Positions 34,719 through 43,712 are shown, counted from the first letter of the stretch. The stretch: DNA of 64,000 nt from MedAcidi-G1 sp002713545 (GCA_964013895.1 CAXGYF010000002.1:51070-115069); one strand, 5' to 3'. Program-made: numbers and translations. The notes: generated from the letters alone by a model not told the origin.

Positions 34719-35777
34719 ATGAAAATCATTAAAAGAGTTGCTGTAGTTTTAGCACTATCACTTTTAGTCGCATCTTGCGGAAGTGAAGAATCCGGGCAAT
34801 CCAGCGGAGAGGAATGGCCAGACAAAATTGTCTTTGGTTTTGTTCCAAGTCAAGAACAAGAAGCTCTACAAGATGACATCCAGCCAATGATGGATCATCT
34901 CACCGAAAAACTAGGAATTAAAGTAGAGGGTGTTGTAACTACTGACTTCGTCGGTCTGGGAACAGCTATGGGAACAGGCCAAGCAGATCTTGGTGCTTTC
35001 GGACCTGCTGGTTTCGTTATGGCTCAACAAAAGTTCGGGAATATGAGTGTTATGGCCCAAGCTATTCGCTATGGAGCGCCTACATATCATGGTCAATGGA
35101 TGACAAATGATTCCAGCATCTGCAATGCTGGCACGTTGAAATCTGGAACAGCTCTGATAAATGGGTCAGATGGTATGGAGCAAGTCAGTGCAATAGATGC
35201 TGTTGCCTTGCAAGTAGGTGTTTATTTCGGAGATTCTGGTAAAGCACTTGGAGAAACTGTTGATGCAGGAACAGTCTCGCCAGGAATGTCATGTATGGCA
35301 GACATAAGTAATGTGATCGGAAAGACTGTCGCATTCACAAACGAAAGCTCAACTTCTGGGTATCAGTACCCAACTTTGCAACTTCGGAATGCAGGGATAG
35401 CAGACGATCAGTACGAGAAAGTTTTCGCGGGTGGACATGACGGTGCCGTGGCTGCCGTTTACAACGGTGATGCAGACTTTGGTGTTGCCTATGATGACGC
35501 TCGACGAACAATGAGAAAAACTAATCCAGACGTAGGGGACAAAGTAATTATTTTTAACTTGACTGCGGAAATTCCTAACGACGTCGTGGCTGTAAGAACC
35601 GACTTGCCTGACAGTTTGAAAGGTGCCATCTATTACAATATGGACGCATACCTTAAAACTGAAGAAGGCGAAGCAGTTTCTGACGAAGTGTTTGGCTGGA
35701 CTGATATGCAAGTAGCTAAAGACTCCGACTTTGATGTCGTTCGTGAAGCAAATGAAAAACTAGGAATCAACGACTAA
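34719..35777 (+). CDS. Phosphonate/phosphite-type ABC transporter substrate-binding lipoprotein (PhnD-like)
   Basis: A 352-residue periplasmic-type binding protein. The N-terminal signal ends in the lipobox LLVAS-C, predicting a lipid-anchored cysteine. DKIVFGFVPSQEQEALQDDIQPMMDHLTEKL and the later GHDGAVAAVYNGDADFGVAYDDARR are characteristic of the PhnD family, which binds phosphonates, phosphite or related anions. The exact ligand cannot be read. GGAG precedes the ATG. It is followed by the ATPase and two permease genes. Confidence 0.9.
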   Translation: MKIIKRVAVVLALSLLVASCGSEESGQSSGEEWPDKIVFGFVPSQEQEALQDDIQPMMDHLTEKLGIKVEGVVTTDFVGLGTAMGTGQADLGAFGPAGFVMAQQKFGNMSVMAQAIRYGAPTYHGQWMTNDSSICNAGTLKSGTALINGSDGMEQVSAIDAVALQVGVYFGDSGKALGETVDAGTVSPGMSCMADISNVIGKTVAFTNESSTSGYQYPTLQLRNAGIADDQYEKVFAGGHDGAVAAVYNGDADFGVAYDDARRTMRKTNPDVGDKVIIFNLTAEIPNDVVAVRTDLPDSLKGAIYYNMDAYLKTEEGEAVSDEVFGWTDMQVAKDSDFDVVREANEKLGIND

Positions 35778-35817
35778 TACTTGAGTCTCAGATTCTCTAA
35801 TAATTTAGGAAAAGCGC

Positions 35818-36618
35818 GTGATAAAAATCGAACGTGTCTCAGTCACCTACCCCGGTGGAGTTGAGGCTCTGCGAAACGTAGACATTGAGATTGATGATGG
35901 AGAGTTCGTAGTCATAGTTGGGCTATCCGGAGCAGGCAAATCAACACTGCTTCGGGTGCTCAACGGACTCGTTCCTGCAACCTCAGGTTCGATACTTGTT
36001 GACGGAACTGAAGTGGTGAATGCTAACTCTCAAACGCTAAGACAGGTTCGTTCCAAAACAGGAATGATTTTTCAAACATTCAATCTTGTTAACAGAACGA
36101 CGGTTTTGAATAACGTGCTTATGGGTCGCCTTGCTAATGTCCCTTCGTGGCGATCGACTTTAGGTTTATGGCCGGCCGAAGATAAAGAAGCGGCAATGCT
36201 TTCCTTGGAAAGAGTCGGCATCGTAGACAAAACCTATGTCCGCGCTTCGAACCTTTCGGGAGGGCAACAGCAACGGGTAGGAATTGCTAGAGCATTGGCT
36301 CAGGAGCCTTCTCTTATGCTCGCAGATGAACCTGTTGCTGCACTCGATCCGGTAACAAGTCGTCAAGTAATGGGCGACTTACAAAAAATTAATCGCGAAT
36401 TAGGGATCACCACTCTCGTGAATCTTCATTTTTTGGACTTAGCCAAAGAGTATGGCAAGCGACTGATTGGTTTACGTGATGGCGTATTAGTTTACGACGG
36501 CGATATAGGTGACGTGACTGACGAAACTTTCCGTGAAATTTATGGAAGAGCTATTACCTCGGAAGATCTTCACGCTATGAATGAAGAACCGCAACAAAGT
36601 ATCGGCAATGGTAAATGA
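35818..36618 (+). CDS. Phosphonate-type ABC transporter ATP-binding protein (PhnC-like)
   Basis: A 266-residue ABC ATPase with Walker A GLSGAGKSTLLRVLNGL, signature LSGGQQQRVGIARAL and Walker B LMLADEPVAALDP. MIFQTFNLVNRTTVLNNVLMGRL is the PhnC-type Q-loop region. The start is GTG at 35818, preceded by AGGAAA. Its stop overlaps the first permease start by four bases (ATGA). It would energise the PhnD-PhnE importer. Confidence 0.94.
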   Translation: MIKIERVSVTYPGGVEALRNVDIEIDDGEFVVIVGLSGAGKSTLLRVLNGLVPATSGSILVDGTEVVNANSQTLRQVRSKTGMIFQTFNLVNRTTVLNNVLMGRLANVPSWRSTLGLWPAEDKEAAMLSLERVGIVDKTYVRASNLSGGQQQRVGIARALAQEPSLMLADEPVAALDPVTSRQVMGDLQKINRELGITTLVNLHFLDLAKEYGKRLIGLRDGVLVYDGDIGDVTDETFREIYGRAITSEDLHAMNEEPQQSIGNGK

Positions 36619-37415
36619 ATGACTATACAAATACTTCTGAGAGGCCAGTAAAACCGAAACCTCGAGCACGCTCGTTTTTTATAGCATTAATGCTTTTAGC
36701 TTTAACTTCTTGGGCAGCGATTAAGGTTTCTTTTGATATTTCTACTTTTTGGGAGGTTTGGACTAATCCTATATGGAGCATGTTCTGGCCTATTCCTTGG
36801 GATTGGGTTTTTACAAAGGAGAACACTTTTGATCCGTTAATTGAAACTCTACAAATTGCCATAACATCAACACTCGTAGGTTGCTTATTGGCTCTTCCCA
36901 TTAGTTTCGCGATGTCATCTCTTACGACACCTAATAAAGTTGTCTACTTTATAAGTAAAACTGTTATGAACTTGGTGCGTGCTGTGCCAGATCTTTTCTG
37001 GGCGAAATTACTTGTAACAGCAATAGGAATTGGAGCTTTTGCTGGAGCTTGGTCGCTTACAATTTTTTCTTTAGCTGTAATGGTCAAGCTATTTAGCGAA
37101 ACGGTGGATGCGGCTGACCCGAGACCTCTTGAGGCTGCCCGCTCTTCAGGAGCTCGACATCTACCTGCCGTAAAAGCGGGTGTACTTCCAACTGTTTTCC
37201 CTTCCTACGTGGCTTATTCCCTTTATATTTTTGAACTTAATATCAGGGCATCAGTTGTACTTGGTCTAGTTGGAGCCGGTGGCGTAGGCAGAGTCATTGA
37301 AACTCAACGCCAGTTCTTCCGCTTTGACCGCATATTGGGATTGCTAATAATTATTTTTGGAATCGTATGGGTGATAGAACAAGTTAGTGTCTCGTTAAGA
37401 AAGAGACTCGTTTAA
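36615..37415 (+). CDS. Phosphonate-type ABC permease (PhnE-like), first copy
   Basis: A 266-residue inner-membrane permease with about six helices. The EAA loop for contact with the ATPase reads EAARSSGARHLPAVKAGVLP, and IRASVVLGLVGAGGVG is the conserved PhnE segment. It overlaps the ATPase gene by four bases and the second permease gene by one. Two PhnE paralogues in tandem probably form a heterodimeric channel. Confidence 0.93.
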   Translation: MNDYTNTSERPVKPKPRARSFFIALMLLALTSWAAIKVSFDISTFWEVWTNPIWSMFWPIPWDWVFTKENTFDPLIETLQIAITSTLVGCLLALPISFAMSSLTTPNKVVYFISKTVMNLVRAVPDLFWAKLLVTAIGIGAFAGAWSLTIFSLAVMVKLFSETVDAADPRPLEAARSSGARHLPAVKAGVLPTVFPSYVAYSLYIFELNIRASVVLGLVGAGGVGRVIETQRQFFRFDRILGLLIIIFGIVWVIEQVSVSLRKRLV

Positions 37416-38293
37416 TGGAAACTCTTTCGGATACATCTACCCCCGCTAAAAGGCCTCCTGCGCCAAAAACTATTCACCGTTGGTTTATTGCAATCCCGTT
37501 TTTGGTTGCAATTGTTTGGTCTCTAATTGGACTGAACGTAACTCTTTCACGCTTACTTGATGCACCCGGTGACGCCTGGTCAATTTTAAGGCAAATGGCT
37601 CCGCCAGCTTTCGGTGAAGTGTATGAACGTGGTGCGGTAGGGAAAATTTTCGAATCAGTTTACATAGCTTGGATTGGAACAATCATCGGAGCTTTTGTGT
37701 CGCTTCCCTTAGCCTTCTTAGCTGCCCATAATGTTGCTCCAATATGGATCAGATCTCCTGTCCGTCAGTTATTTAATGCAATCAGAGCGGTACCCGAATT
37801 AATCCTTGCCGTTATTCTCATACCAGTTACAGGCTTAGGCGCTTGGGCAGGAACTCTCGCTATTGGCTTACACTCAATCGGTACTTTGGGCAAATGGGCT
37901 TGTGAGTCAATTGAAGACATAGACGAAGGACCCATAGAGGCAACGAAAGCGTGCGGTGGTAAATGGGTTAGTGGGATGCGGTGGGGAGTTCTTCCTCAAG
38001 TAATGCCAGTAATAAGTTCTTACTGGTTATTCAGATTTGAAATCAATGTAAGAGCATCCGCTGTTCTAGGGATGATCGGGGCAGGAGGAGTTGGCTCAGA
38101 GTTAGTTTCCCAACTTTCATTTAGAAACTTTCCCGCAGCAAGTGCTGTTTTACTGATGACAATGGCGGTGGTGCTGACAATAGATACTGTTTCTGCTGCT
38201 GTAAGGCGCAGAATAATAAAGGGGGCAGTCACCACCGATGAGGATTCTCGCACTCTTGCGGCCATAACAGATCTGACCGGCATCAGGGGCTAA
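37415..38293 (+). CDS. Phosphonate-type ABC permease (PhnE-like), second copy
   Basis: A 292-residue permease homologous to its upstream neighbour. The EAA loop reads EATKACGGKWVSGMRWGVLP and the conserved INVRASAVLGMIGAGGVG follows. An N-terminal Pro-rich cytoplasmic stretch (TPAKRPPAPKT) precedes the first helix. It overlaps the first permease stop (TAATG). No phosphonate-degrading or phosphite-oxidising gene follows; the next gene is a ROK kinase 43 bases on. Confidence 0.93.
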   Translation: METLSDTSTPAKRPPAPKTIHRWFIAIPFLVAIVWSLIGLNVTLSRLLDAPGDAWSILRQMAPPAFGEVYERGAVGKIFESVYIAWIGTIIGAFVSLPLAFLAAHNVAPIWIRSPVRQLFNAIRAVPELILAVILIPVTGLGAWAGTLAIGLHSIGTLGKWACESIEDIDEGPIEATKACGGKWVSGMRWGVLPQVMPVISSYWLFRFEINVRASAVLGMIGAGGVGSELVSQLSFRNFPAASAVLLMTMAVVLTIDTVSAAVRRRIIKGAVTTDEDSRTLAAITDLTGIRG

Positions 38294-38336
38294 TAAACAA
38301 ACCACCACTTTTTTAACTGACTGCTTTAACCTTTCA

Positions 38337-39287
38337 ATGATGGAAGAGTACGTCATTGGCATTGATATTGGTGGCACATTAGCCAGAGCAGTGGTCCTTG
38401 AGTCGACCACTTTTGAAATAAAAGATCAACTGACAAAAGCGAGCAGCGACGATGGTCAAGAGCTAGTCCAAATCATAAAATCTCTTTTTAGGAAACTCGA
38501 AGATAATACAAAGCAATCTTTCGCTTCACTAGGTTTAGGGATAGCTGGATTGGCGCATAAGTCAGGAATAGTCAGATACTCACCAAACCTTCCTAGCCTT
38601 GTCGAATTTCCTATCGCCGATGAAATCAAGAAAGAGCTTGGAATTCCAGTTGTTATGGGAAACGACGCAACCGTCGGAACGATTGCAGAATGGGAAATAG
38701 GTGCGGGAAAAGGCAGCGAAAACTTTGCCCTAGTGACACTAGGGACCGGAATCGGAACAGGCTTCGTTGTAAATGGGCATCTACTTCTTGGAAGCAACGG
38801 TTTCGCCGGCGAAGCCGGGCATATGACAATAGATGTTAACGGTCCGGTGCATTTAACAGGTCAAAAAGGGCCCTGGGAATACTTTGCTTCCGGCAATGCC
38901 TTAAACCGCATTGTTCAAAACGAGGCATCAGACGGGAACTACCCTTGGGCCGTAAATAAGGCTGGCAACTGGGAAAATGTTACCAGTGAGCATTTGTCAT
39001 CTGGTGTACAAGATCTCGAACCAGACTCTTTAAGAATTTTGGACAACTTCTGTCTAGAGATTAGCAAAGGTCTAATAAATCTAGTTTTACTTTTAGATTT
39101 GGACAGAGTTGTACTAGGTGGTGGAGTTTGCGAAATCGGAGAACCACTGAGACACGGGGTTGAAAAATGGATTGAAGAAACTCTTATTGGCAGTGCGCAC
39201 CGTCCAAAAATTGAAGTAAAACTAGCAAAACTAGGTTCAAATGCTGGAGCTATTGGAGCAGCTATATCTACAACAAATTATTTTTAA
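38337..39287 (+). CDS. ROK-family sugar kinase (glucokinase-like)
   Basis: A 316-residue ROK kinase. YVIGIDIGGTLARAVVLES binds ATP phosphate, VVMGNDATVGTIAEWEIGAG carries the catalytic Asp, and LVTLGTGIGTGFVVNG and GFAGEAGHMTID follow. The zinc-binding CxCGxxGC motif is missing: the aligned stretch reads TGQKGPWEYFASGNAL, with Pro in place of the last Cys. Glucose or an N-acyl sugar are likely substrates. The stop overlaps that of the convergent dienelactone hydrolase gene by four bases. Confidence 0.9.
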   Translation: MMEEYVIGIDIGGTLARAVVLESTTFEIKDQLTKASSDDGQELVQIIKSLFRKLEDNTKQSFASLGLGIAGLAHKSGIVRYSPNLPSLVEFPIADEIKKELGIPVVMGNDATVGTIAEWEIGAGKGSENFALVTLGTGIGTGFVVNGHLLLGSNGFAGEAGHMTIDVNGPVHLTGQKGPWEYFASGNALNRIVQNEASDGNYPWAVNKAGNWENVTSEHLSSGVQDLEPDSLRILDNFCLEISKGLINLVLLLDLDRVVLGGGVCEIGEPLRHGVEKWIEETLIGSAHRPKIEVKLAKLGSNAGAIGAAISTTNYF

Positions 39288-39982
39288 CTACCACCTAGCT
39301 CTTCGTTAAACATGTCTAGAACTTTACCCCATGCAACATCAGCAATCTCAGCGTTGTAAGTACCAAGAGGGTTTTCCTCATTAGCAAAAGCATGACCTGT
39401 TTGAGGGTAAATATTAAAAGTCACGTCTTTACCCATTCCCATAAGCTTATTTTCTAGTTCAGTAACAGAGTCAGGAGGAAAAAAATCATCAACACTTGCA
39501 AAATGACCTTCAACACGGGCTTTAAGATTTGTCCAGTCAGGTTCACTGTCTCCTAGAGGAGCTCCGTAAAAAGGAGCCACAGCAGCGATTCGCTCACCTT
39601 CTGAAGCTCCAATTAAAAGACTCAGCATTCCTCCCATACAAAACCCAACCACTCCTACAGATTCACCCTCAACGTTAGAATTTTTTAATAGATAATCAAT
39701 AGCACCAGACATATCCCGAACAGCTCTATCGGGCGGCAGAGTGCTCATAAGCTCTCCGGCCTTATCCATTTCAGAGTGTTGAGCTAACTCACCGTGATAC
39801 AAATCTGGAGCTAACGCCACGAACCCGTTTTCTGCTAGTCGGTCACAGACAGACTTGATTTGAGGTGCTAATCCCCACCATTCTTGAATAACCATTACGC
39901 CTGGGCCTGATCCTTCAGGTGTAGCTAAGTAACCGCGAGCTGCAGCATCACCTGCTTCAAAATCAACCATTTCACCGACCAT
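39284..39982 (-). CDS. Dienelactone hydrolase family protein
   Basis: A 232-residue alpha/beta hydrolase. The nucleophile is the cysteine in VGFCMGGM, and the Asp in VDDFFPPDS and His in TGHAFANEENP complete the Cys-Asp-His triad of dienelactone hydrolase. The start is ATG 39982, five bases after GGAGGAG. An open frame continues upstream through the tRNA gene but is not coding. An inverted repeat lies at 40025-40046. The substrate may be a lactone from aromatic degradation, though the family is broad. Confidence 0.92.
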   Translation of the reverse strand: MVGEMVDFEAGDAAARGYLATPEGSGPGVMVIQEWWGLAPQIKSVCDRLAENGFVALAPDLYHGELAQHSEMDKAGELMSTLPPDRAVRDMSGAIDYLLKNSNVEGESVGVVGFCMGGMLSLLIGASEGERIAAVAPFYGAPLGDSEPDWTNLKARVEGHFASVDDFFPPDSVTELENKLMGMGKDVTFNIYPQTGHAFANEENPLGTYNAEIADVAWGKVLDMFNEELGGS

Positions 39983-40024
39983 GTTCACTCCTCCAATAGA
40001 AATAATTCCGTCACTTTTTACAAA

Positions 40025-40046
40025 CCTTATGGAAAACAATATAAGG
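40025..40046. promoter_or_regulatory. Inverted repeat between the dienelactone hydrolase and tRNA-Arg genes
   Basis: CCTTAT and ATAAGG are perfect six-base arms separated by ten bases. They lie 43-64 bases upstream of the dienelactone hydrolase start, where an operator could sit. Confidence 0.35.
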
Positions 40047-40105
40047 AAATGTTGTTGACTGATGCGTCCAGCAAAAAGAGGACGTAACCTTCCTTTTGTG
40101 ACCAA

Positions 40106-40177
40106 GCCCCTGTAGCTCAGCGGATAGAGCATCGGCTTCCGGAGCCGTGTGCGCAGGTTCGATTCCTGCCAGGGGCG
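40106..40177 (+). tRNA. tRNA-Arg (anticodon CCG)
   Basis: Cloverleaf visible by eye. The acceptor stem GCCCCTG pairs perfectly with CAGGGGC. The D-arm is GCTC/GAGC, the anticodon loop TTCCGGA gives CCG, which reads CGG codons, and the T-arm is GCAGG-TTCGATT-CCTGC. The discriminator is G and CCA is not encoded. The top pair of the anticodon stem is a T-T mismatch. Confidence 0.95.
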
Positions 40178-40253
40178 CAAAACACGATGAACATTAAATT
40201 GAATAGACTATGGTTATATCTGACCCAGATAAAAAGAGAGTTGCACCCTAGAA

Positions 40254-41408
40254 ATGTCAAATCAAAAACAACCACGATGGACTTTCCAATGGAAAGAATT
40301 GTACGAAGAAGTCATCGATACAGGGCTTTGTACCGGTTGTGCTGGGTGTGTGATCTCATGCCCGCATGATGTAATTGGATATGAACACGCTCCTGGTGCT
40401 TATAAGCCCTTCCACCTTGAAGACGAACTAGGAATAGACAACTGCGTGCATGGTGAAAAAGGTTGCACTTCCTGCACCCGAGCATGTCCAAGATTTAGGG
40501 ACTGGGAAACTGAAGCAGAAATGCACCTGTTCGACCGTCACCGAAAGCCAGACGAACTTTCCGGAGTGTATAAAGACGTTCTACTCACTAGAGCTAGCGA
40601 TTCGACAGTTCATGAACTTGGTCAAGATGGAGGTCTTGTCTCTGCGATACTCATCTGGTGTTTAGACAATAAAATTATTGATGGAGCTTTAACTTCGCAT
40701 CTAGAAAACGACGAAGAGAATGGAAACTCTTGGAAAGCTATTCCTGCATTAGCCACCGATAAAGAATCGGTATTAGCTGGAGCTGGGAGCAGATACACCT
40801 ATTCTGCTAACACACTTGCTATTAATGAAGCGCGAGAAAAAAATCTTGAATCATTAGCTCTTGTAGGAATGAGTTGCCAAACTTCAATTGGTCCTGTTAT
40901 GTGGAACCGTAAAGTCGGCAAAGCGGGGAAAACTATCAAATTGAACATCGGATTGTTATGTTCGAAATCTTTTGATGATTCAATTTTTGAAGAATTATTC
41001 TGGGCCAAGTACAGACTCCCTAAGGAAGAAATGACCAAAATGAACATAAAAGGCGTTTTTCAAATATGGATGAAAAACGGTGACTATCATGAAATCAACC
41101 TTAAAGAATGTCACGCTTGGACAAGAGAAGGATGCAATCATTGTCCCGACTTTGCGGCCGAACACGCTGATATATCGACAGGCGGTATTGGTAAGTACAA
41201 CGATTGGACATTGACTGTTGTCCGTACGGAACTAGGCCGTCAAATAATCATGCGAATGCTTGAAGAAGGTGTGATAGAGGGCAGACCCGGCGACAGTGAC
41301 CCAGATGCTATTGAACTAATGCACAAGTTGGCTGCAAAAAGTCGGTCTAGGTGGCCTGATTGGGCGAATTCTTCAGCAAGGGTAGGATTGCCTCAATATC
41401 AAGGGTGA
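40254..41408 (+). CDS. F420 hydrogenase/dehydrogenase beta-subunit (FrhB) family protein
   Basis: A 384-residue iron-sulfur flavoprotein of the FrhB family, whose members exchange electrons with coenzyme F420. A ferredoxin-type C-T-G-C-A-G-C-V-I-S-C-P cluster motif lies near residues 26-37, followed by a second Cys set (GEKGCTSCTRACPRF). The central GQDGGLVSAILIWCLD and later LNIGLLCSKSFDD belong to the FrhB core. Another Cys pair, GCNHCPDF, is near residue 300. No FrhA or FrhG genes are adjacent, so it works as a stand-alone oxidoreductase on an unknown substrate. Confidence 0.88.
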   Translation: MSNQKQPRWTFQWKELYEEVIDTGLCTGCAGCVISCPHDVIGYEHAPGAYKPFHLEDELGIDNCVHGEKGCTSCTRACPRFRDWETEAEMHLFDRHRKPDELSGVYKDVLLTRASDSTVHELGQDGGLVSAILIWCLDNKIIDGALTSHLENDEENGNSWKAIPALATDKESVLAGAGSRYTYSANTLAINEAREKNLESLALVGMSCQTSIGPVMWNRKVGKAGKTIKLNIGLLCSKSFDDSIFEELFWAKYRLPKEEMTKMNIKGVFQIWMKNGDYHEINLKECHAWTREGCNHCPDFAAEHADISTGGIGKYNDWTLTVVRTELGRQIIMRMLEEGVIEGRPGDSDPDAIELMHKLAAKSRSRWPDWANSSARVGLPQYQG

Positions 41409-41416
41409 GTGTTTAC

Positions 41417-41761
41417 TTACGCGCAAGCTTCGCTTGAGTCGTTCAACCAACCATAATTTTCTGAAATCATTTGGGAATTCAAATCATCTCTGTGCTTACG
41501 AATAAAATCATCTAATTCTTTAAACTTTTCATAGGTGACTACATCTTGAACACGTTCAATGACACATTCGCAGTAACTTTTAGCTTTAAATGTTGACATG
41601 TCTGCATTAGATTCCTGACATGCTTCTACAAAGTTCCTAACTACCAGACCGTCTTGATCTTCCCATGTCTCAGGCTTACCATCGTTCGCACAACCTGTAG
41701 CCAGTAAGGCGCAAACAAAGATTCCTGCCAACAAACTCCTTTTTGATGAAAACTTACCCAC
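41417..41761 (-). CDS. Small predicted lipoprotein of unknown function
   Basis: A 114-residue protein with a signal sequence (SLLAGIFVCALLATGC) ending in a lipobox LATG-C at about residue 24, so it is probably lipid-anchored outside the membrane. The mature part is acidic and helical with four further cysteines (VEACQES, KSYCECVIERV, SSEACA), which could form disulfides. The start appears to be GTG. I do not recognise the family. It lies 29 bases downstream of the uracil-DNA glycosylase gene on the same strand. Confidence 0.72.
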   Translation of the reverse strand: MGKFSSKRSLLAGIFVCALLATGCANDGKPETWEDQDGLVVRNFVEACQESNADMSTFKAKSYCECVIERVQDVVTYEKFKELDDFIRKHRDDLNSQMISENYGWLNDSSEACA

Positions 41762-41790
41762 AGCGTGAGGTTAGCGTAATACAAGCGATA

Positions 41791-42465
41791 TCAATCGCTA
41801 GCAATGATTTTGGCTCGTTTAATAACTGTGTCGAACATCGATTCTGTCAATCGTCCAGTAAAAGTATTTTGCTGGCTTACATGATAAGAGCATAAAAGTT
41901 TTCTATTCGTATCAATTTCTATTTCCAAACCGTGAGAAAACTTAGGTTTTGGACTCAAACCAAACTCAATTGCCGCAGATGTGTAACCAATCTGACCTAA
42001 AGCAACAACAACTTTTATGTTAATCAAAGCCGAAATCTCTCTTTCAAAGAAAGGTCGACATCTACTCTGTTCTTTTATATTTGGTTTATTTGCTGGTGGG
42101 ACACACTTAACAGGAGAAGTTATGAATACGTTTTCTAATTTAAGTCCATCTTCCAAACCGACTGATTCAGGTTGATTTGCGAGGCCTGACCTGTGAAGAG
42201 CCGCGTACAAAAAGTCTCCTGATCTGTCGCCGGTAAACACTCTTCCTGTTCTATTGGCTCCATGTGCACCCGGAGCCAATCCAACAATAAGTATTCGAGC
42301 TTTCGGATCTCCAAAACCTGGTACCGGCAAACCCCAATATTCCTGATCTTTGTAGGCCGCACGTTTTTCTTTCGCAACTTTTTCGCGCCACGCGACCAAC
42401 CTCGGACAAGCTCTGCATGAAACAACTTCTTGTTCTATTGCGTCTAATTTAAGAACATGATCCAC
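41791..42465 (-). CDS. Uracil-DNA glycosylase, family 5 (UDGb) type
   Basis: A 224-residue uracil-DNA glycosylase-fold protein. The first active-site motif GLAPGAHGANRTGRVFTGD is typical of UDGb. The second, SYHVSQQNTFTGRLT, carries the H-x-S-x-x-N pattern. CRACPRLVAWREK near the N-terminus and CVPP and CRPF later provide four cysteines for the [4Fe-4S] cluster. It would excise uracil and related deaminated bases from DNA. It is divergent from the histidine phosphatase gene, 25 bases away. Confidence 0.92.
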   Translation of the reverse strand: MDHVLKLDAIEQEVVSCRACPRLVAWREKVAKEKRAAYKDQEYWGLPVPGFGDPKARILIVGLAPGAHGANRTGRVFTGDRSGDFLYAALHRSGLANQPESVGLEDGLKLENVFITSPVKCVPPANKPNIKEQSRCRPFFEREISALINIKVVVALGQIGYTSAAIEFGLSPKPKFSHGLEIEIDTNRKLLCSYHVSQQNTFTGRLTESMFDTVIKRAKIIASD

Positions 42466-42490
42466 ATCTGAAGGGTAGGTTAAACTATTA

Positions 42491-43132
42491 ATGGCAGCTA
42501 CTTTAATAATCTTCGTACGTCATGGAAAAACTCCTACTACGGGGACCAAACTCCCGGGAAGGGCACCCAACTTACATCTGTCAAATGAAGGAAAGTTGCA
42601 AGCAGAAATAGTTGCGGAAGAGATTGGGAAATCTTCAAATAGCTTTCTAGGCAAAAAAGTCTCTGCTATTTACGCATCACCCATGGAACGAACGCAAGAA
42701 ACCGCTAAACCAATCGCTAAAACTCTTAATTTGCGTATTCGTACACTTCAAGGACTGAATGAGTGCGATTTTGGCGACTGGACAGGTCGCAGATTGCGTG
42801 ACCTCTCAAAACTGAAATCTTGGTCGATAATACAAAAACAGCCATCAAACTTTAGATTCCCCAATGGTGAGTCTTTTACTGAAATGCAGAATCGGATGAT
42901 AAAGACCATCGACAAATTAGTTGAACGTCATTCCGGAGAAACAGTTATATGCGTTTCGCATGCTGACCCTATTAAAGCAATACTGGCCTCTGCTGTTGGA
43001 ACACCATTAGATCTATTTCAAAGAATAGTGGTGGGACCTTGCTCGGCTTCAGTAGTTCTCTACACAAAAGAAAGACCATTAGTCCTAAGTTTGAATTCAA
43101 ACGGGAATTTTAGTGGTTCTTTAGGTTCGTAA
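42491..43132 (+). CDS. Histidine phosphatase family protein (MSMEG_4193-like)
   Basis: A 213-residue phosphoglycerate-mutase-fold protein. The phospho-acceptor motif is IFVRHGKT, the second Arg lies in IYASPMERTQETA, and VSHADPIKA supplies the second His. With the next two genes it forms the conserved actinobacterial trio of MSMEG_4193 family, DUF3090 and SCO1664 family. The true substrate is unknown; the trio's joint conservation suggests one pathway. Confidence 0.88.
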   Translation: MAATLIIFVRHGKTPTTGTKLPGRAPNLHLSNEGKLQAEIVAEEIGKSSNSFLGKKVSAIYASPMERTQETAKPIAKTLNLRIRTLQGLNECDFGDWTGRRLRDLSKLKSWSIIQKQPSNFRFPNGESFTEMQNRMIKTIDKLVERHSGETVICVSHADPIKAILASAVGTPLDLFQRIVVGPCSASVVLYTKERPLVLSLNSNGNFSGSLGS

Positions 43133-43195
43133 AACAACTAACTTATTATTGTTTCTGTTAAAAAAATTTAAATATGAAAGGTAGCGTCTATAGCA

Positions 43196-43699
43196 ATGGA
43201 ACGCCCTGAAATAAACTGGGATCGAACTGAAAGTTTTACTGCAGGTACTGTTGGCCCTCAGGGGCGGCGTATCTTTTTTCTGCAAGCCTCGTATGAAGAT
43301 CAAGTTCTTTCTTTAAAAGTTGAGAAACAGCAAATGGCTGGGCTAGCTGATTTTCTAATGAGCATGCTCAATGATTTGCCTCCAAAAGATGCATCCGACC
43401 TTCTAGATAACACTGTGCAGGAAACAAAGTTTATTGATCCAGGGGAACCTGACTGGGTAATAGGAAGTTTGGGTATCACTTATGAGCAATCAGGAGATCA
43501 ACTAATACTTATAGCAGAAGAGCTAATAAGAGATGAAGACTCCGAACCGGCTCAAGCTCGATTGGCATTAAGCCGACTTCAAGTTGAACATTTTATTCAA
43601 ATAGCACAAGAATTAGTTTCGGCCGGCCGGCCGCCGTGCCCTTACTGCGGCTCCCCGCTAGAACCAGACGCTGCAGGCTGGTGTCCGTGTTTCAACTAG
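43196..43699 (+). CDS. DUF3090 family protein (TIGR03847 type)
   Basis: A 167-residue protein. ESFTAGTVGPQGRRIFFLQA near the N-terminus and the C-terminal CPYCGSPLEPDAAGWCPCFN are DUF3090 landmarks; the four or five cysteines there could bind zinc. The function is unknown. It lies between the MSMEG_4193-like phosphatase and the SCO1664-like protein, the usual context in actinobacteria. No strong ribosome binding site is seen close to the ATG. Confidence 0.9.
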   Translation: MERPEINWDRTESFTAGTVGPQGRRIFFLQASYEDQVLSLKVEKQQMAGLADFLMSMLNDLPPKDASDLLDNTVQETKFIDPGEPDWVIGSLGITYEQSGDQLILIAEELIRDEDSEPAQARLALSRLQVEHFIQIAQELVSAGRPPCPYCGSPLEPDAAGWCPCFN

Positions 43700-43712
43700 A
43701 AAGAAAAACGCC

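Noticed and set aside
40055..40060. TTGACT before the tRNA gene considered as a -35 element
   Set aside because: No acceptable -10 element lies 15-19 bases downstream, and the distance to the tRNA 5' end is too long.
39983..40180. Upstream extension of the dienelactone hydrolase frame (starting MRPWQESNLRTRLRK)
   Set aside because: It runs antisense through the tRNA-Arg gene; the peptide is the well-known artefact of translating a tRNA. A strong ribosome binding site supports the start at 39982.
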